From Diploptera punctata (taxonomy: Eukaryota; Arthropoda; Insecta; Blattodea; Blaberidae), in contig JASPKZ010010239.1 in assembly GCA_030220185.1 (NCBI GenBank), positions 186,001 to 250,000 on the forward strand: a stretch of DNA of 64,000 bases, written 5' to 3'. Positions 1 through 10,845 of the stretch are shown here, in pieces. The position numbers were made by a program, and so were the translations under genes. Position 1 is the stretch's first letter. Every line of letters starts with the position of its first letter. Below the pieces are notes generated by a model. That model worked only from the letters and a program-made list of their open reading frames with translations, was not told where the DNA came from and ran no database searches.

Positions 1-129
1 CAGAGTGCGCTTCGGGATATAATATAAAAACATTTGTAGAAATTGATTATATCACAAAAAAAAAAACACTGTTTGCACTTTCTTAAACGTATTATTGCCC
101 AAGAATCTACATTCCAGAAAAATATAACT

Positions 130-500
130 TACATAGGACATCAGAAATTAATTAATAGCCTATAATGTTGGTTACAAACAGTTTGACGTGTTTCATGTTT
201 TCTCCACTAGGGTGCATTGTTACAATATTGCGATCCTTTGTCAATAAATAATATGATCTGGTTGCAGTGATGAACAAATGAAGCATAAGAAACGTTTATC
301 ATGCATGTTTCAAAATAACTATATTTAAATAATTATTTGTGAATAAACAGCTTAATTTTATTCGTTAAATAGTCAATCCTAACAAATGCCAGTTTTGATT
401 TCCAAATTCTCTAGATAAATTCACTCCTCACTTCGTGAGTCATGAATTTATCGATAATTTGGAAATCACTCGCGGCATTACTTATAATAAAGTCAGCCGC
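130..500 (+). repeat. Interspersed repeat family E, copy 1 (long terminal hairpin)
   Basis: Non-coding repeat of about 370 bp with three more copies at 8165-8555 (+), 20874-21195 (-) and 40880-41150 (-). Its 3' end carries an almost complete palindrome at 397-467, with arms of about 33 nt around a short TTC loop, followed by a GGCATTACTTAT-like end. No terminal inverted repeats or coding potential are visible. It may be a MITE or another non-autonomous element; the class is not determined. Confidence 0.7.
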
Positions 501-514
501 ACTGGTCTAATGAA

Positions 515-650
515 TATATTCTTTGCCTCTAGTCCTGAGAGTCGCGGGTAAAAACCCGCCGGTATCCATGGATTTTTTTAGGATGGAAAAATCCAAGGAA
601 CATGTGCTCCGAGAGGGGTTTTAAGCCGTGGGTCTAAGCCACAAAAAAAA
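515..650 (+). mobile_element. SINE family D, fragment (copy 1)
   Basis: Shares the GATTTTT-AGGATGGAAAAATCC-AAGGA core and the TTTAAGCCGTGGGTC segment with the reverse-oriented copies at 7145-7500 and 34930-35115. In those copies this core follows a tRNA-like head. Here the head is degenerate (GTCGCGGGTAAAAACCCGCC in place of a B box). A short poly-A follows at 641. Confidence 0.6.
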
Positions 651-964
651 AAAAAGCCTGTATGCAAAATTTACCGACTTTCATCATCCGAGTAATACCT
701 TAGTTGTCTATTAGATATCTCATAGTGTCGGTATGTTGGCCACATACCATTCATGACATATGTAGGGAAATAAGCGTAACTAATTATGCTTGTTCTATAA
801 ACTACTAACAAATGAGAGGCTATGGCTATACTCAAAGGGCTGTAAATCCAATAAGTAGGTATTTTAAACTGCGATGTGGAGTATATTTGGCACGTATGAT
901 GAATGAAATAGAGGCATGAAAACTTGTTCGAAAACCAAAGGAATGGCGCCCAGTAGGTATGCAA

Positions 965-1130
965 AAAAAATGAGATGAAATAAAAAAAATAACCATAATT
1001 TGAGAAAGGTATATTATACAGGGGATGATGTAAAGAATTAGCTCTGGGTAAGGATATATGGAAAGTTTATATCAGCGCAGCTATGAGCTTCTGAGTTTGA
1101 TAGTGCCAGTAAATCAGTTAGTTTAGGAAA
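965..1130 (+). pseudogene. LINE 3' tail fragment
   Basis: Degenerate match to the LINE tail seen better at 39660-39905 and 60380-61020. It carries the AACCATAATTTGAGAAAGG and GGGATGATG segments, then a TGGAAAGTTTATATCAGCGCAGC stretch matching the DRDVWRAYVRAAM coding region, and ends near GTGCCAGTAAATCAG. In the better copies this codes for the extreme C-terminus of a non-LTR retrotransposon protein. Confidence 0.5.
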
Positions 1131-2601
1131 AATTATTTCAATAACTATCATTTTTCAACAAAGTAATAGAAATTTGGAATTCTCTCTAGCACTAATCCTT
1201 GACAATACCTATAAAAATCACGTTGAACCACCGTTAAGGTTGAAATTTATGGTTAAAATTATGAAATTAATACCTGAAATCACAGACGTCCTTAACGATA
1301 AAATACGTTTAATATTATAAAGCTGAATGTTTCTGAAAGGTCTTTTCGGAATCGTCGTTCCATTCACAACAGCTGGTTTGGTACTGATTATTTGTGACGA
1401 ACATGTTGTACAGAGGGTTAAAGTTGTTGGGTACGTTCCCATTTAGCTGTTTATCGTTCTTAATCCCTTTAAGTATTTCAATATCCTCTTAGATATTTAT
1501 TACTTGTTTGCTATATTCTCTTTTTAGTATTGAGAGTATGTTCTCTATTGTATTGATGGCCTGCTTTTATAATGTGACGTGCGAAGCGCAATGTCCCCTC
1601 ATTGAACATTCAGCTTTGTAATTTTAAACGCATTTTAACGTTAAGCACGACTGTGACTTCAGGTACTAGTTTACGAATCCTTCAATTGACAGTTTATCTC
1701 ACAAGCTATATCAGTTTTATTTATTTAATATGTTTAATTCATATACATATTTAGCACCTTTTTCACATAATATATTTAATTAAATAACTTGAAAAAACAG
1801 CACTTTATGTTACCTTATCTACATTTTCAAAGTCCTATAGAACAACAGTGAGCATGCGCCACAGTTTATAAAGCCAGCGATAACCCACCATCGAACCACA
1901 TATCGATTATCACTCTGAAATTTAAATTACCAATCTTTGTAATAAATCCCCAAATCTATGTTAAACAAATATATCAATAATATTAAAATTACCAAACGTT
2001 TGTTAAAAATGGGTGTACACTTACTTATCATTCCCTAACGCCGATCCAATGAGCGATAACCCTAACCAGCGATCGAAATATTATAGACTAAGTAATATAC
2101 TCTGTGCAGAAAATAGCAATCAGCATCAAAATATTGTCTAACAGTGTCATAACGTCGTGATTTGCGTATTTAAATAAATACTTAAAAATTATCAAATGAT
2201 GTTATACAACTTGCTTGAAAATGTTAAAAATATTACATATGTTAGTAAATACAGACGAATAGCTATAATTTCCAACAATAAACTGAAAAATCAAGGGTAA
2301 CCATAACTGCTGTTCAGCCAACAACTCTATGGAATCAATAGAGTTGATTTAATTTTGTCTTTTATTACAGAAGCATCGAACAGTAATAGGAATTTGATAG
2401 GGCATTCGTTGCTTCCACTACATTCCTACAAAAATAAACATAGTGACATGAGAAAATTAGTTTCGCCAATTTAAATGGCAATGTTAAAGTAATTTTCACA
2501 TGGTTTATGTTTTCTTAGGATTTATTTATAACATGTAAACTAGGAGAATGAAAATTTTACCGTAATTTATGAACGCATGGGCTCGTAATTTTACACAATT
2601 C
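1131..2601. other. AT-rich DNA, nothing recognised
   Basis: No ORF with recognisable domains, no clear repeat match within the window, and no RNA gene seen. A short minus-strand ORF at 1218-1442 has no recognisable features. Confidence 0.5.
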
Positions 2602-2930
2602 TTCGTAGTAAGTAAGTAAAGTGATCCCACTACAGGCCTCGGGAGGCCCTTGGGGTAGTAGGAGGTTAAGGCTCCCACGTTTTTTAGATAATCGGCACTT
2701 TATGTCAGCCGGGTTGTCAGCCCTGCATGACGGCCGCCTTTACCCCCAGGACAAGCGTCGGTACTCATTTCCGTTAGAGGCTGAGTCGACCCCAGGGCCA
2801 TAGTGCCGCCAGAGGGTTTGGGTCAGTTTAAAAATCCTGACCCCAACGGGACTTGAACCCTCGACCCTCCGGCTTGTAGCTCAGTGCCATAACCACTACG
2901 CTATGGCGTGCCCCCTTTCGTAGTAAGTAA
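2602..2930 (-). mobile_element. SINE family B with 14-bp target-site duplication
   Basis: tRNA-derived SINE. On the minus strand the tRNA-like head lies at 2916-2845, with a GGGTTCAAGTCCCG-type B box, and the body runs to the GTGGGATCACTTTAC end at 2616. The 14-bp direct repeat TTCGTAGTAAGTAA flanks it at 2602-2615 and 2917-2930, so the full element and its insertion site are defined. Other copies lie at 20172-20460, 51062-51275 and 63580-63672. A 60-aa plus-strand ORF inside it is not a gene. Confidence 0.85.
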
Positions 2931-3705
2931 ATATGATTTATTTATAGCACCATAACCTTCTGCTAATTCTTTTTTTTTTTTTTACATTTTAGATATAAAT
3001 TCAATAATAACCACTTCTAAGAGAAATGCAATTCTGGAAAAATCATCCCTACATTTCTGAAGCCTTCTTTCTTGCCTGTTTTGTGACAAATTATGTGAGA
3101 AATTATTCTAAATCTGTTAAAACGTTACCAAATATATGTTAATTGTTAGTTGAAGTAAATCCATTCCATGGTCAGGAGAAAACGTGCATTTTATAAGCAG
3201 TAATTTAACCTCTTCAATCCCATTGCATCCTTAATGATATGTGAAACAATCTGGTCACTGTGATTGGTTTAATCATGATAAGTATGTTTCATTATTTTAA
3301 TTTTATTTCTGTTAATGCTAGATGCAAGTACTGTATAAGCCGTAAACGTTGTAAAATTCTACTATACCATAAATAATAAACATTTAACAATCTTCATCTA
3401 ACTATTCCCTTTCTTTTTTAATTTAAAATATTTTGATACTTGATAACTTATGTAACACAAAAATAACACCACAACTCTCCCCAATCAGTTTTGGCCTAAC
3501 ATAAGATTCCCAACACCAAATATTCCAAATATATTATTGAACACATATATAAAATTATTTTTTGTCATAATTCCATCTATATGATTGCAAAGTAGCCTAT
3601 TACCTATATAGTGATTTGCTTTATAATTAAGATGGCAAAAAGGTAACATCGCTAGCCAGAATTAGTTTGTAAGCAAAATAAACAAGTCTTTGCCTGTCTT
3701 TATGC
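2931..3705. other. AT-rich DNA, nothing recognised
   Basis: Contains a T(12) run near 2970 and no coding or repeat signal that I can support. Confidence 0.5.
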
Positions 3706-3860
3706 GTAAATCTCCACGTGGACCAAGGGTGCTCCTTTATGGACGTTATTTAACCTAGTTAATTTAATTATGCTTTCTTCCATACAAATGTGAGGGAATG
3801 ACAAGTGGTTAGTTCAACGCCTCACAGAGGCAACAGAGCTATTTCGTGGATAGGAAAGGC
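3706..3860 (-). mobile_element. SINE family D body, left part (split by the PLE)
   Basis: Matches 7145-7325: the GTGGACC, GGTGCTCC, CATACAAATGT, CGCCTCA-AGAGGCA and GTGGAT-GGAAAGGCC blocks occur in the same order. The match resumes after the PLE at about 5850-5900 (GAATCTGAAAATCTTCAGACT). The PLE therefore landed inside an older copy of this repeat. Confidence 0.6.
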
Positions 3861-3927
3861 CAATTAAGTATTATAATGTTGAGTGATTCCGGGTTATGTG
3901 GCCGTGGTCCATAGTTGGTGTTGATAC

Positions 3928-3966
3928 CAGACGTTTCGCCCTCAACTGCGGAGGGCATCTTCAGTG
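3928..3966 (-). ncRNA. Hammerhead-ribozyme-like motif, PLE left terminus
   Basis: On the minus strand, CTGA-A-GA (position 7 variable), one extra T, a 6-bp stem II (GCCCTC / GAGGGC) and GAAAC-GTC. The sequence ACGT just before the predicted cleavage C is self-complementary, as expected for hammerheads that act as dimers with a minimal stem III. It is in the same sense as the reverse transcriptase. The extra nucleotide between the core and stem II departs from the textbook motif, so activity is uncertain. Confidence 0.6.
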
Positions 3967-5748
3967 GCGAGTGCTTCTAGGCGTGTTTCCTGGTCGGAAG
4001 ATCTACTAAGAGTGAGCGCTGTGGACGTAGAGGACGTTGTATTGATACTAGTGGTGGGTGCAGGGTGAGTGGGCGTGGCTCTTGCTGATTGGCTAATGGT
4101 CGTCTCCTTGTTGTCACTGGTGTTAATGCATTTATTTTCTAGTGTATGAAACCAGGCCTTAGACAGTTTGATACCTTCCTCTTTTCTGTTAATATTTCCC
4201 TTATGCTTGTATATTTCTATAGCCTCTCGGTATAATCTAGGGAAATAGTAGGAAGTTGTGGCTAAAACTTGTGTATCGTCGAATAGAATCTGGTGTCCAT
4301 TCATAATGGCATGTTCTGCTACAGCTGATTTATCCATTTCTCCTTGTCTGCAGTTTCTTTTATGTTCTGATAAACGGGTGGCTATACTTCTTTTCGTGGT
4401 CCCTATATATGGTTTACCACACGAACAAGGAAGTCGATATACGCCGCAAGTCGAGAGAGGTGGCCGAGGATCCTTAGCTGAGCGAAGGCAGTCTTCTATT
4501 TTTCTTGTAGGTCTGTAAACTGTTTTTATGTTGTTTTCCGATACGATCTGTGACTCTTTGTACATATGGTAAGTAGGCTATGCTGGTTGAGGGTGTGTTA
4601 TCCATTCTGACGTGCTGTCTTCGTGGATGTATAGTTTGTCTTATTTCCTTGGATGTGTAGCCATTTTTCTGGAAACAATTGAACAGATGGTGTTGTTCTT
4701 GTTTAAGGTGTTGTGGTTGGCATAACTTAGTCGCTCTGTCGAACAGTGTCTTAATGACACCTCGCTTTTGTCTTGGATGGTGGTTAGAGTCTTTGTGCAG
4801 ATATCGGTCTGTGTGTGTAGGTTTTCTGTAAACTGTATGTTGAATTTCCCCATTGCCAGTCCTTATTATTTGAACATCCAGGAAAGGAAGTCTTCCATTA
4901 TCTTCTTTTTCCATTGTGAACTGTATTTTGTTGTGTCTGCTGTTAAGGTGTTGAAGGAAACGTTCCAATTCTTCACTGCCATGTCTCCATACTACGAATG
5001 TGTCATCAACATAGCGAAACCAATGTTCTGGAGACTTGGGAGCTGTTTTTAGTGCTTCTTCTTCGAATTCTCCATGAAAAAATTCGCTACTACTGGGCTT
5101 AGAGGACTGCCCATGGCTACTCCGTCGGTCTGTTCATAGTAGCTGTTGTTCCATTGGAAGTAAGTAGTAGTTAGTACATGCCTGAATAAATTGGATATTT
5201 CTTCTGTGAAAATCTGTCTAATGTAGTCCATGGTCTCATTTACCGGCACCATAGTGAAAAGGGAAACCACATCGAAGCTAACCAGTATATCTTGAGATGT
5301 TACGTTTATATTCCGTAGTCTCTCAATGAAATGTGTCGAGTCTCTGATGTAGCTGTCCGTTTTTCCAAGGAGTGGTTTCAGAAGTCCTGTAAGATGCTTT
5401 GCCAGTAAGTAGGTCGGGGAACCGATGGCACTGACAATTGGCCGGAGTGGAATGTTGTTCTTGTGTATTTTTGGAAGACCATAGAGTCTTGGAGGTTGAG
5501 CTTCGGATACGCGTAATTTCTTCTTAATTTCTTCTGGCAAGGACGATTGCTTGATAAGATTGTTGGTTTTTTCGAAGAATACCGGATGTAGGGTCTCGCT
5601 TGATAGGTTTATATGTATCTGGTGTCAGAATCTCTATTATTTTCTCTTTGTATTCGTGTGTATTCATAACAGGAAACACGCCTAGAAGCACTCGCCACTG
5701 AAGATGCCCTCCGCAGTTGAGGGCGAAACGTCTGGTATCAAACACCAA
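3942..5748 (-). pseudogene. Penelope-like reverse transcriptase / GIY-YIG endonuclease, frameshifted
   Basis: Encodes a reverse transcriptase followed by a GIY-YIG endonuclease, the PLE arrangement used for target-primed retrotransposition. Reading from 5748 down: a YGLPKIHK motif near 5480, then SFDVVSLFTMVPV (5265), DGVAMGSPLSPVVANFF (5100), RYVDDTFVVW with the YVDD catalytic motif (5010), FLDVQIIR (4870), and the endonuclease PCSCGKPYIGTTKR-TRLSEHK (4420). The open stretches are 5524-5748, 5049-5540, 4474-4968 and 3942-4565. At least three frame changes separate them, one just before YVDD, so no single protein can be made. The N-terminal part of a full PLE protein is missing or truncated at the right inverted terminus. 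A Ser/Thr-rich tail follows the endonuclease. Confidence 0.9.
5696..5735 (+). ncRNA. Hammerhead-ribozyme-like motif, PLE right terminus
   Basis: Inverted copy of the motif at 3928-3966 with the same core, stem II and GAAACGTC end, here on the plus strand and antisense to the reverse transcriptase relic. It lies 88 nt before the outer end of the element. Confidence 0.6.
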
Positions 5749-5835
5749 CTATGGACCACGGCCACATAACCCGGAATCACTCAACATTATGATTACCGGC
5801 CGTGAAAGCCTGCATTCAACTATCAATTAAGTATT

Positions 5836-6790
5836 GTTCAGTGGCTCTAATATAGGCTTGAGAATTCGTACGAATCTGAAAATCTTCAGACTTGTCCCTA
5901 CAATTCTTCTTCTTCCATTGGTACGGTACTATGGTCCTATAAGAACCTTGGCCTCCTTCATAATATCAGCCCATTCTTCTCTATTACTAGCTTTCTGTCT
6001 CCATCTTTTAACTGTCAATCTTTGTCTGCCATATGCTAAACTAAAAAAAAAGGAACCATGCTATAAATATGGCTGCATTTATTCGTTCCGCTCTCCGCAA
6101 ATCGATGCCCTGAAAAGGTTGCTTTGTAGAATGGTAACAGGAAGTCTGATCCAAACATTAAACTGGCAGACAATTGCGGATCTCCATTGATCGATTATTG
6201 CTTCAGCAAGATTTCCCTGAACACATTAAAATATATGAGATATACATAAAAGATGGAAAGGACAAATTAAAAATTTCTTATCCCGCTAGGAATTAAATCT
6301 AAATCGCCGGAGTGGAAAAAAAAAATATTATACCGATCACGGAGTAGCGATGGACAGATAACTAAAATAACTAATTAACTCAATAGCTCTATCGAAATCA
6401 GAGGATTATGTACACGCGGACATATGATATTCATATATCCCATATCCTGTTCCAATATTTTTCAATCAATTCACCTCCCTCAAATCATGCTTACTGTTAT
6501 TCTCCCACCCCAGTCTTCGTCTACCTATTAAGCGCTTTAATTCTGGTTTCCTACAAACTTCTTATGCCTTTCATTCATTCCCCGATCGGGATACATGTCT
6601 TGCGACCGCATTATACTAGACGCAAATGTTATAACTGCATCTGGTTTCCAGAGAGACCGAGTAGCTCGCTGTCATGTAGTTTCCTCCAATCATCTCTCTG
6701 TTAGTCTTTCTTCGGACGAAACAAATTTTATGCACTTTATTCTCAAATACTATTAGAAAAGACCACGTTTCGCATCCTTATAGATCTAGT
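5836..6790. other. Repeat remnants with weak LINE-like segments
   Basis: 5836-5900 continues the split SINE D. The stretch 5905-6040 (CTTCTTCTTCCATTGGT...CTTTCTGTCTCCATC) and 6470-6720 resemble antisense fragments of LINE 3' coding ends, but I could not read a continuous motif. A short ORF at 5834-6190 includes ALKRLLCRMVTGSLIQTLNW, which may be a LINE fragment. Confidence 0.35.
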
Positions 6791-7136
6791 GTCCACCGCT
6801 ATGGTCTCGAGGTAGCGTGCTGCCTTGTCACGCAGCTGGCCCGGGTTCGAACCCCGGTCAGGACAGTTTTTCTGGGTGAGGTTTTTATCGGGGGTTTTCC
6901 TCACCTGTAAGACAAATGTCTGTAAAACGTCTAGGCCCAAACGGTCCCCGAAATCATATGGCCATTATCATCATCCTTATCATTATCATATCATCATCAT
7001 CCTTCACCGGTGTGGAATGCAACGGGAAGCTACCACACCTTCAATTCCCTAGTAAAGCTGCAAAGCATAGCATGAAAATGCTATGATTGCAGTGAAATAC
7101 CTTCTCTCGGGCAGAATTACTATGGATGGATAGATG
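6791..7136 (+). mobile_element. SINE family A, copy 1 (full length)
   Basis: tRNA-derived SINE of about 345 bp. The head is GTCCACCGCT-GGTCTCGAGG-TAGCGTGCT, then a B-box-like GGGTTCGAACCCC. The body has CTGGGTGAGGTTTTTATCGG and GGTCCCCGAAATCATATGGCC, a variable CAT/ATC repeat, CTTCACCGGTGTGG, and a terminal GCAGAATTACTATGGATGGA. This is the commonest repeat in the window, with twelve copies or fragments. Short ORFs on either strand of these copies are artefacts of the SINE. Confidence 0.9.
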
Positions 7137-7144
7137 TAGTCTAA

Positions 7145-7500
7145 TCTTTACTCGTGGACCTATATCCCCACATGTGACAGGGTGCTCCCAGCGGGAATTT
7201 TCTTAACAAAGTTAATTTTGTTACGCTTACATATCATACAAATGTAAACGTGTGACGTATGCTTATCTGATCGCCTCAAAGAGGCACCTAGTGGTCAAGT
7301 AAGGTAATACGTGGATGGGAAAGGCCGATTCAATTTTTTATCAGAGGCTAACATTTAGGTTGGGGTTCTTTTACGAGCCGAAAATCATCAGACTCGGGAC
7401 GGGACTCGCGGCTTAAAGTCCCTCCCTGAGAACTTGTCACTTGGATTTTTCCATCTTAAAAAAATCCATCGAACCGGGCCGGGTTCGAATCTACAGTACT
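7145..7500 (-). mobile_element. SINE family D, copy 2 (longest)
   Basis: On the minus strand a tRNA-like segment with GGGTTCGAACCC-like B box near 7490-7475 leads into GGATTTTT-AAGATGGAAAAATCC, a TTTAAGCCGCGAGTC segment and TGATGATTTTCGGCTCG. It ends in the block shared with 3706-3860. This copy links the SINE D head to the body repeat. Confidence 0.65.
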
Positions 7501-8164
7501 ATCATCATCAACAACAACAACAACAAGGATTAGGCTCAATGGCTTGTTCCGATCTCATTATAGGTCGAATTGGTCCTTCCATCTCTTCAATGGTCTTCCC
7601 AACGTTCTTCTCCCTTTTGGTTTATAATTATACATTCTTCTTGGAATGCGCTGTTCATTCATTGGTAATACGTGCTGAAGATAAGCATTTTGGTAATATG
7701 TTATTCTTTCACAGATATTAAATATATTAAATATATACTACTACCTGTACTAATTAAATATATACTACTAACTGTATTAAAGACATGAAAATAATCCTTA
7801 AAAATCAAGACCAATATCCTTATAACTATATTGTTTTAATTCATGATATATAATTACGATTTAAAACTATTTTCATGCTGATATCTTTCATTAAGTCTAC
7901 TCTAGAGAAAATATATAGCCTATTTAACTCATGTCACAAATGCTAGTCAATGACCAATCACGTTTCAATGAATTTTGTTTTACAACCAATGACAGTCGTG
8001 TTTCACCTCGCTCTTTATCGATTTCTCTTTATCGCCTCCTGCTTTTGTGATAAAGAAAGCTCCTCCTTTTTAATGTTCTGAACAAGTCAAAGCATTATTT
8101 TTCTCCAACAGATACATTGAATATAGCAAATAATGAAAAGATTCCTTGAGTTTACTGAGTTGTT
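7501..8164. other. AT-rich DNA with short repeats
   Basis: Starts with an (ATC)(AAC) microsatellite at 7500-7526. At 7525-7610, GGATTAGGCTCAATGGC resembles 42650-42720 and may be an antisense LINE tail. At 7720-7785 a sequence of about 28 bp (ATTAAATATATACTACTA) is tandemly repeated twice or more. Nothing else recognised. Confidence 0.4.
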
Positions 8165-8555
8165 TACTAAAACAATTAATTAATAACCCGTAATGTTGAT
8201 TATGATATATAGTTTAATGTGTTTCATTATTTATCCACTTGGGTGCACTCTTACAATATTGAGATCTTATTTGACAATAAATAATATGATCAAGCAGCAA
8301 TGAATGAACATAACCTCACATTTCTGATTTGTTTTCAAACATCGCCGTTTACATTAAATATATAAATATTTTAAAATAACTATATTTAAACAATGATTTG
8401 TGGGTAAACAGCTTAATTTTATTCGTTAAATAGTCCTAACAAATGCCACTCTTGATTTCCAAATTCTCTAGATAAATTCATTCCTCACTTCGTGAGTCGT
8501 GAATTTATCGATAATTTGGAACTCACTCCTGGCATTACTTATGATACATCAGCAT
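8165..8555 (+). repeat. Interspersed repeat family E, copy 2
   Basis: Same order of blocks as copy 1: AATTAATTAATA, TGTGTTTCAT, CCACTTGGGTGCA, GCTTAATTTTATTCGTTAAATAG, then the palindrome at 8454-8523 with its CTCACTTCGTGAG centre. The hairpin is nearly identical to copy 1 and longer than in copies 3 and 4. Confidence 0.7.
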
Positions 8556-9544
8556 TGGGCTTTAATATAAATAGGCAAATTCACATCTTCCCATCTACAA
8601 GAATCAGTAATCAGTGCAGCTATGAGTTTAAGCTCCAAAAATACAGCCAGCATACATAGTCATATAGCAAAGAATCTCACATAAGAATTAAGGTAGAGCG
8701 TAACGACGTCTATTAGAAGAAGACGAGAGTGAAGAAATGGCAGCTCTCACACTGCATGTATATTCATGAACGTGGAATTATCTGCTGGAATTCCTTTTAA
8801 GGATTAATTGGCTGATGTTCGGCTGCACAAAGTAAGCTTATTAAGTCACCCAGCTACTTTCTTCTACCTTGTGAACACTTATAACCCTTTCCACTGTTTT
8901 CTTGTTCTACGTTATTCCCACACGTTTTGAAGCTTTCAAAGTGCATTATTATCGCTGACTGGTATGCCTAACATTATGACATACGTATAGATGCTACACA
9001 AATACCTTGTAATAAATATATTTTGGGAATAAAAATGTATTAAATTTTGCTGCCAAAATAATGAATTCTTCAGATTTAAAGTGGAATTATGACAAATCAT
9101 ATATTTTCGTGATTAATGGATTTTTAGTACAAATTAATTTCAGTTTTCAAAGCAAATTTTGTTGTTGGAGTCGAAATATGAAGGTCGTTATATGAGTCTT
9201 AAAATAATTTGTAGAGTTGCGAATGTTTTACATGAATTATCAAATAACAAAATTATTTATATTTTTTATAAAGAAATAGGAGTTAAACTTTATGGGACTT
9301 GAGTGTTAATAATTTATTACAAAGTAGGTTTCTACTAACTTTTTTACTTTTTAAACAGTGCTGCCACTACATTTTTAATACCTAAAAATAGACTCGATAC
9401 ATGATCATGAAGAGGCTATGTAACGTCATTATAAAACAAATTTTAGTGCTCTTGAGTAATATACAGAGTGAAGAAAAAAGAACATTTCATATATCATATA
9501 AGTTAGAAAGAGAGAAAGAAATTAATAAAATATATCCTTCTTCT
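8556..9544. other. AT-rich DNA, nothing recognised
   Basis: No ORF over 60 codons and no repeat shared within the window that I could see. Confidence 0.5.
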
Positions 9545-9650
9545 AAATGTAGAAGCTGGTTTCCGAAAGGCCTGTAGATCTTAAAGGTTAAAAAAGCATT
9601 AACCTAGTTGAGGACGACGGCGTCTGACAGGTATCCATTTTAATATTTTA
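9545..9650 (+). mobile_element. 3' end of a second PLE lineage (truncated copy)
   Basis: Matches 45662-45760: TTCCGAAAG-CCT-CAGAT, then GTTGAGGACGACGGC and CAGGTAT-ATTTTAAT. The sequence starts within the hammerhead-like motif (the GGTTTCCGAAA part), so the ribozyme core is missing its 5' half. No endonuclease coding sequence remains. Confidence 0.6.
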
Positions 9651-10486
9651 CTTTGTGAAAATATATTACATAGAATATTTAAAATTATTATTGAAGCTTG
9701 TGACCCATACAGACATACATACAAAATGCTTGTGTGCTAGCGTATACTACATAGTATAATTTTGTTTCTGTAATGATTTGCCAATTAAGACCTATTCATT
9801 GGCAATTGTTTAGTTCTCAAAACACATAGGCGTTTCCCTCAGCTTCGGTGAATTTACCTTAATGATCCCAGTTATCCTCCATTACAAATATGATGCATGT
9901 TCTATAAACAATGTTCATTATTTTTAACAGCCCTCATATATATTACTACTTTATAAAAATGATGACACACATTACTTTGTATAAGACGTATTTTCATTGC
10001 TTAAGTTGACTATATACATTTACATCAGAGTTTGTTTTAAAATATTTGCAATAACATATTAACATATTTATCTTCTTCTTTATAAAATTAGACCTTTTGA
10101 CCTGTTTTCACATCAAGTGGCATTTAACTAATCTTCCCATCTAGTAAAAACACTTCTATGCCCTATTGGTTTGTACTTTAATAACAACTGGAGGATTCTA
10201 TCTATAGACATTCTCTTAATGTTCAGCTGTTTCCCATACTGTCAATTCTATTTATTAAATTAATAATATTTAAGCTTTTTATAATATCTTCATTTATTTT
10301 ATGTCCAAAAATATGTATTTAAAATAAAAAATCACTGAAAACCAAATATAAATGTAACTGTAACGATATTGTCCAAAATTGTGTTGAGATGTAAACAATT
10401 CACTATCACAGATATTTTAATTAGATATGTGCAATTTAATTGTAGCCCTTAATCCAATACTCATGACATTAAGATGCACTCTACGA
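9651..10486. other. AT-rich DNA, nothing recognised
   Basis: No coding signal, RNA gene or window-shared repeat identified. Confidence 0.5.
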
Positions 10487-10845
10487 TACAGAGTGTCCCA
10501 GTCAAAACCCCCACATTTTAATTAATCATAACTAACAAAGTATGCGGAATCATGTAATGAGGTCGTATTAAACGAAACAGAAATTCAAGGAATTTTCATT
10601 GCCATACACCAAAACTCATCTATATGTGCACTATTAGTAAGACGAACAATATCAAGTTTGTATTCGATTTCGTGCCACGTTCTGTCCAACATGTCCATTG
10701 GTACTGTTGCAATTGTGTCAAGGATACGGGTTCGTAAATCATGACGATCTTGTACTGGATTCGCAAACGCATGGTCTTTTACATACCAGTAAAGAGTTTT
10801 TGCTCGTTGCTGAGGAGTCGACATTTTGTTTTATATATTGACTTA
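10487..10845 (-). pseudogene. Mariner-type transposase deletion relic
   Basis: A TA dinucleotide (10487-10488) and then a terminal repeat beginning CAGAGTGTCCCAGTCAAAAC are followed by the transposase end, read on the minus strand. The 79-codon ORF 10585-10824 starts MSTPQQRAKTLY, the usual N-terminal motif. It passes directly into YVKDHAFANPVQDRHDLRTRI and WHEIEYKLD, the C-terminal region after the third catalytic Asp. The middle of the transposase, including all three catalytic acidic residues, is deleted. Same family as 34055-34574. The second terminal repeat is not found because a PLE relic begins at about 10846. Confidence 0.75.

Larger units (their letters stand above)
3861..5835 (-). 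mobile_element. Penelope-like retroelement with inverted terminal copies and 12-bp TSD
   Basis: Body 3873-5823, flanked by the direct repeat CAATTAAGTATT at 3861-3872 and 5824-5835. The left terminus (3873-3991) and right terminus (5670-5790) are inverted copies of about 120 bp with very few differences. The right end carries an extra tail of about 33 nt (5791-5823) containing CCGGCCGTGAAAGCC. The same word occurs in the PLE-related sequences at 10846 and 23189. Between the termini lies a minus-strand reverse transcriptase plus GIY-YIG relic. Inverted, partly duplicated long terminal copies are typical of PLEs. High arm identity suggests a fairly recent insertion. Confidence 0.9.

Noticed and set aside
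130..500. Family E as a Helitron, because of its 3' hairpin
   Set aside because: No CTRR end after the hairpin and no TC start; class left open.
4258..5052. Plus-strand ORFs across the PLE
   Set aside because: Shadow frames of the minus-strand reverse transcriptase and endonuclease relic.
6743..7052. ORFs with SGVFLTCKTNV / RSPKSYGH on both strands, recurring at several sites
   Set aside because: All lie within SINE A copies and repeat with each copy, so they are not genes.
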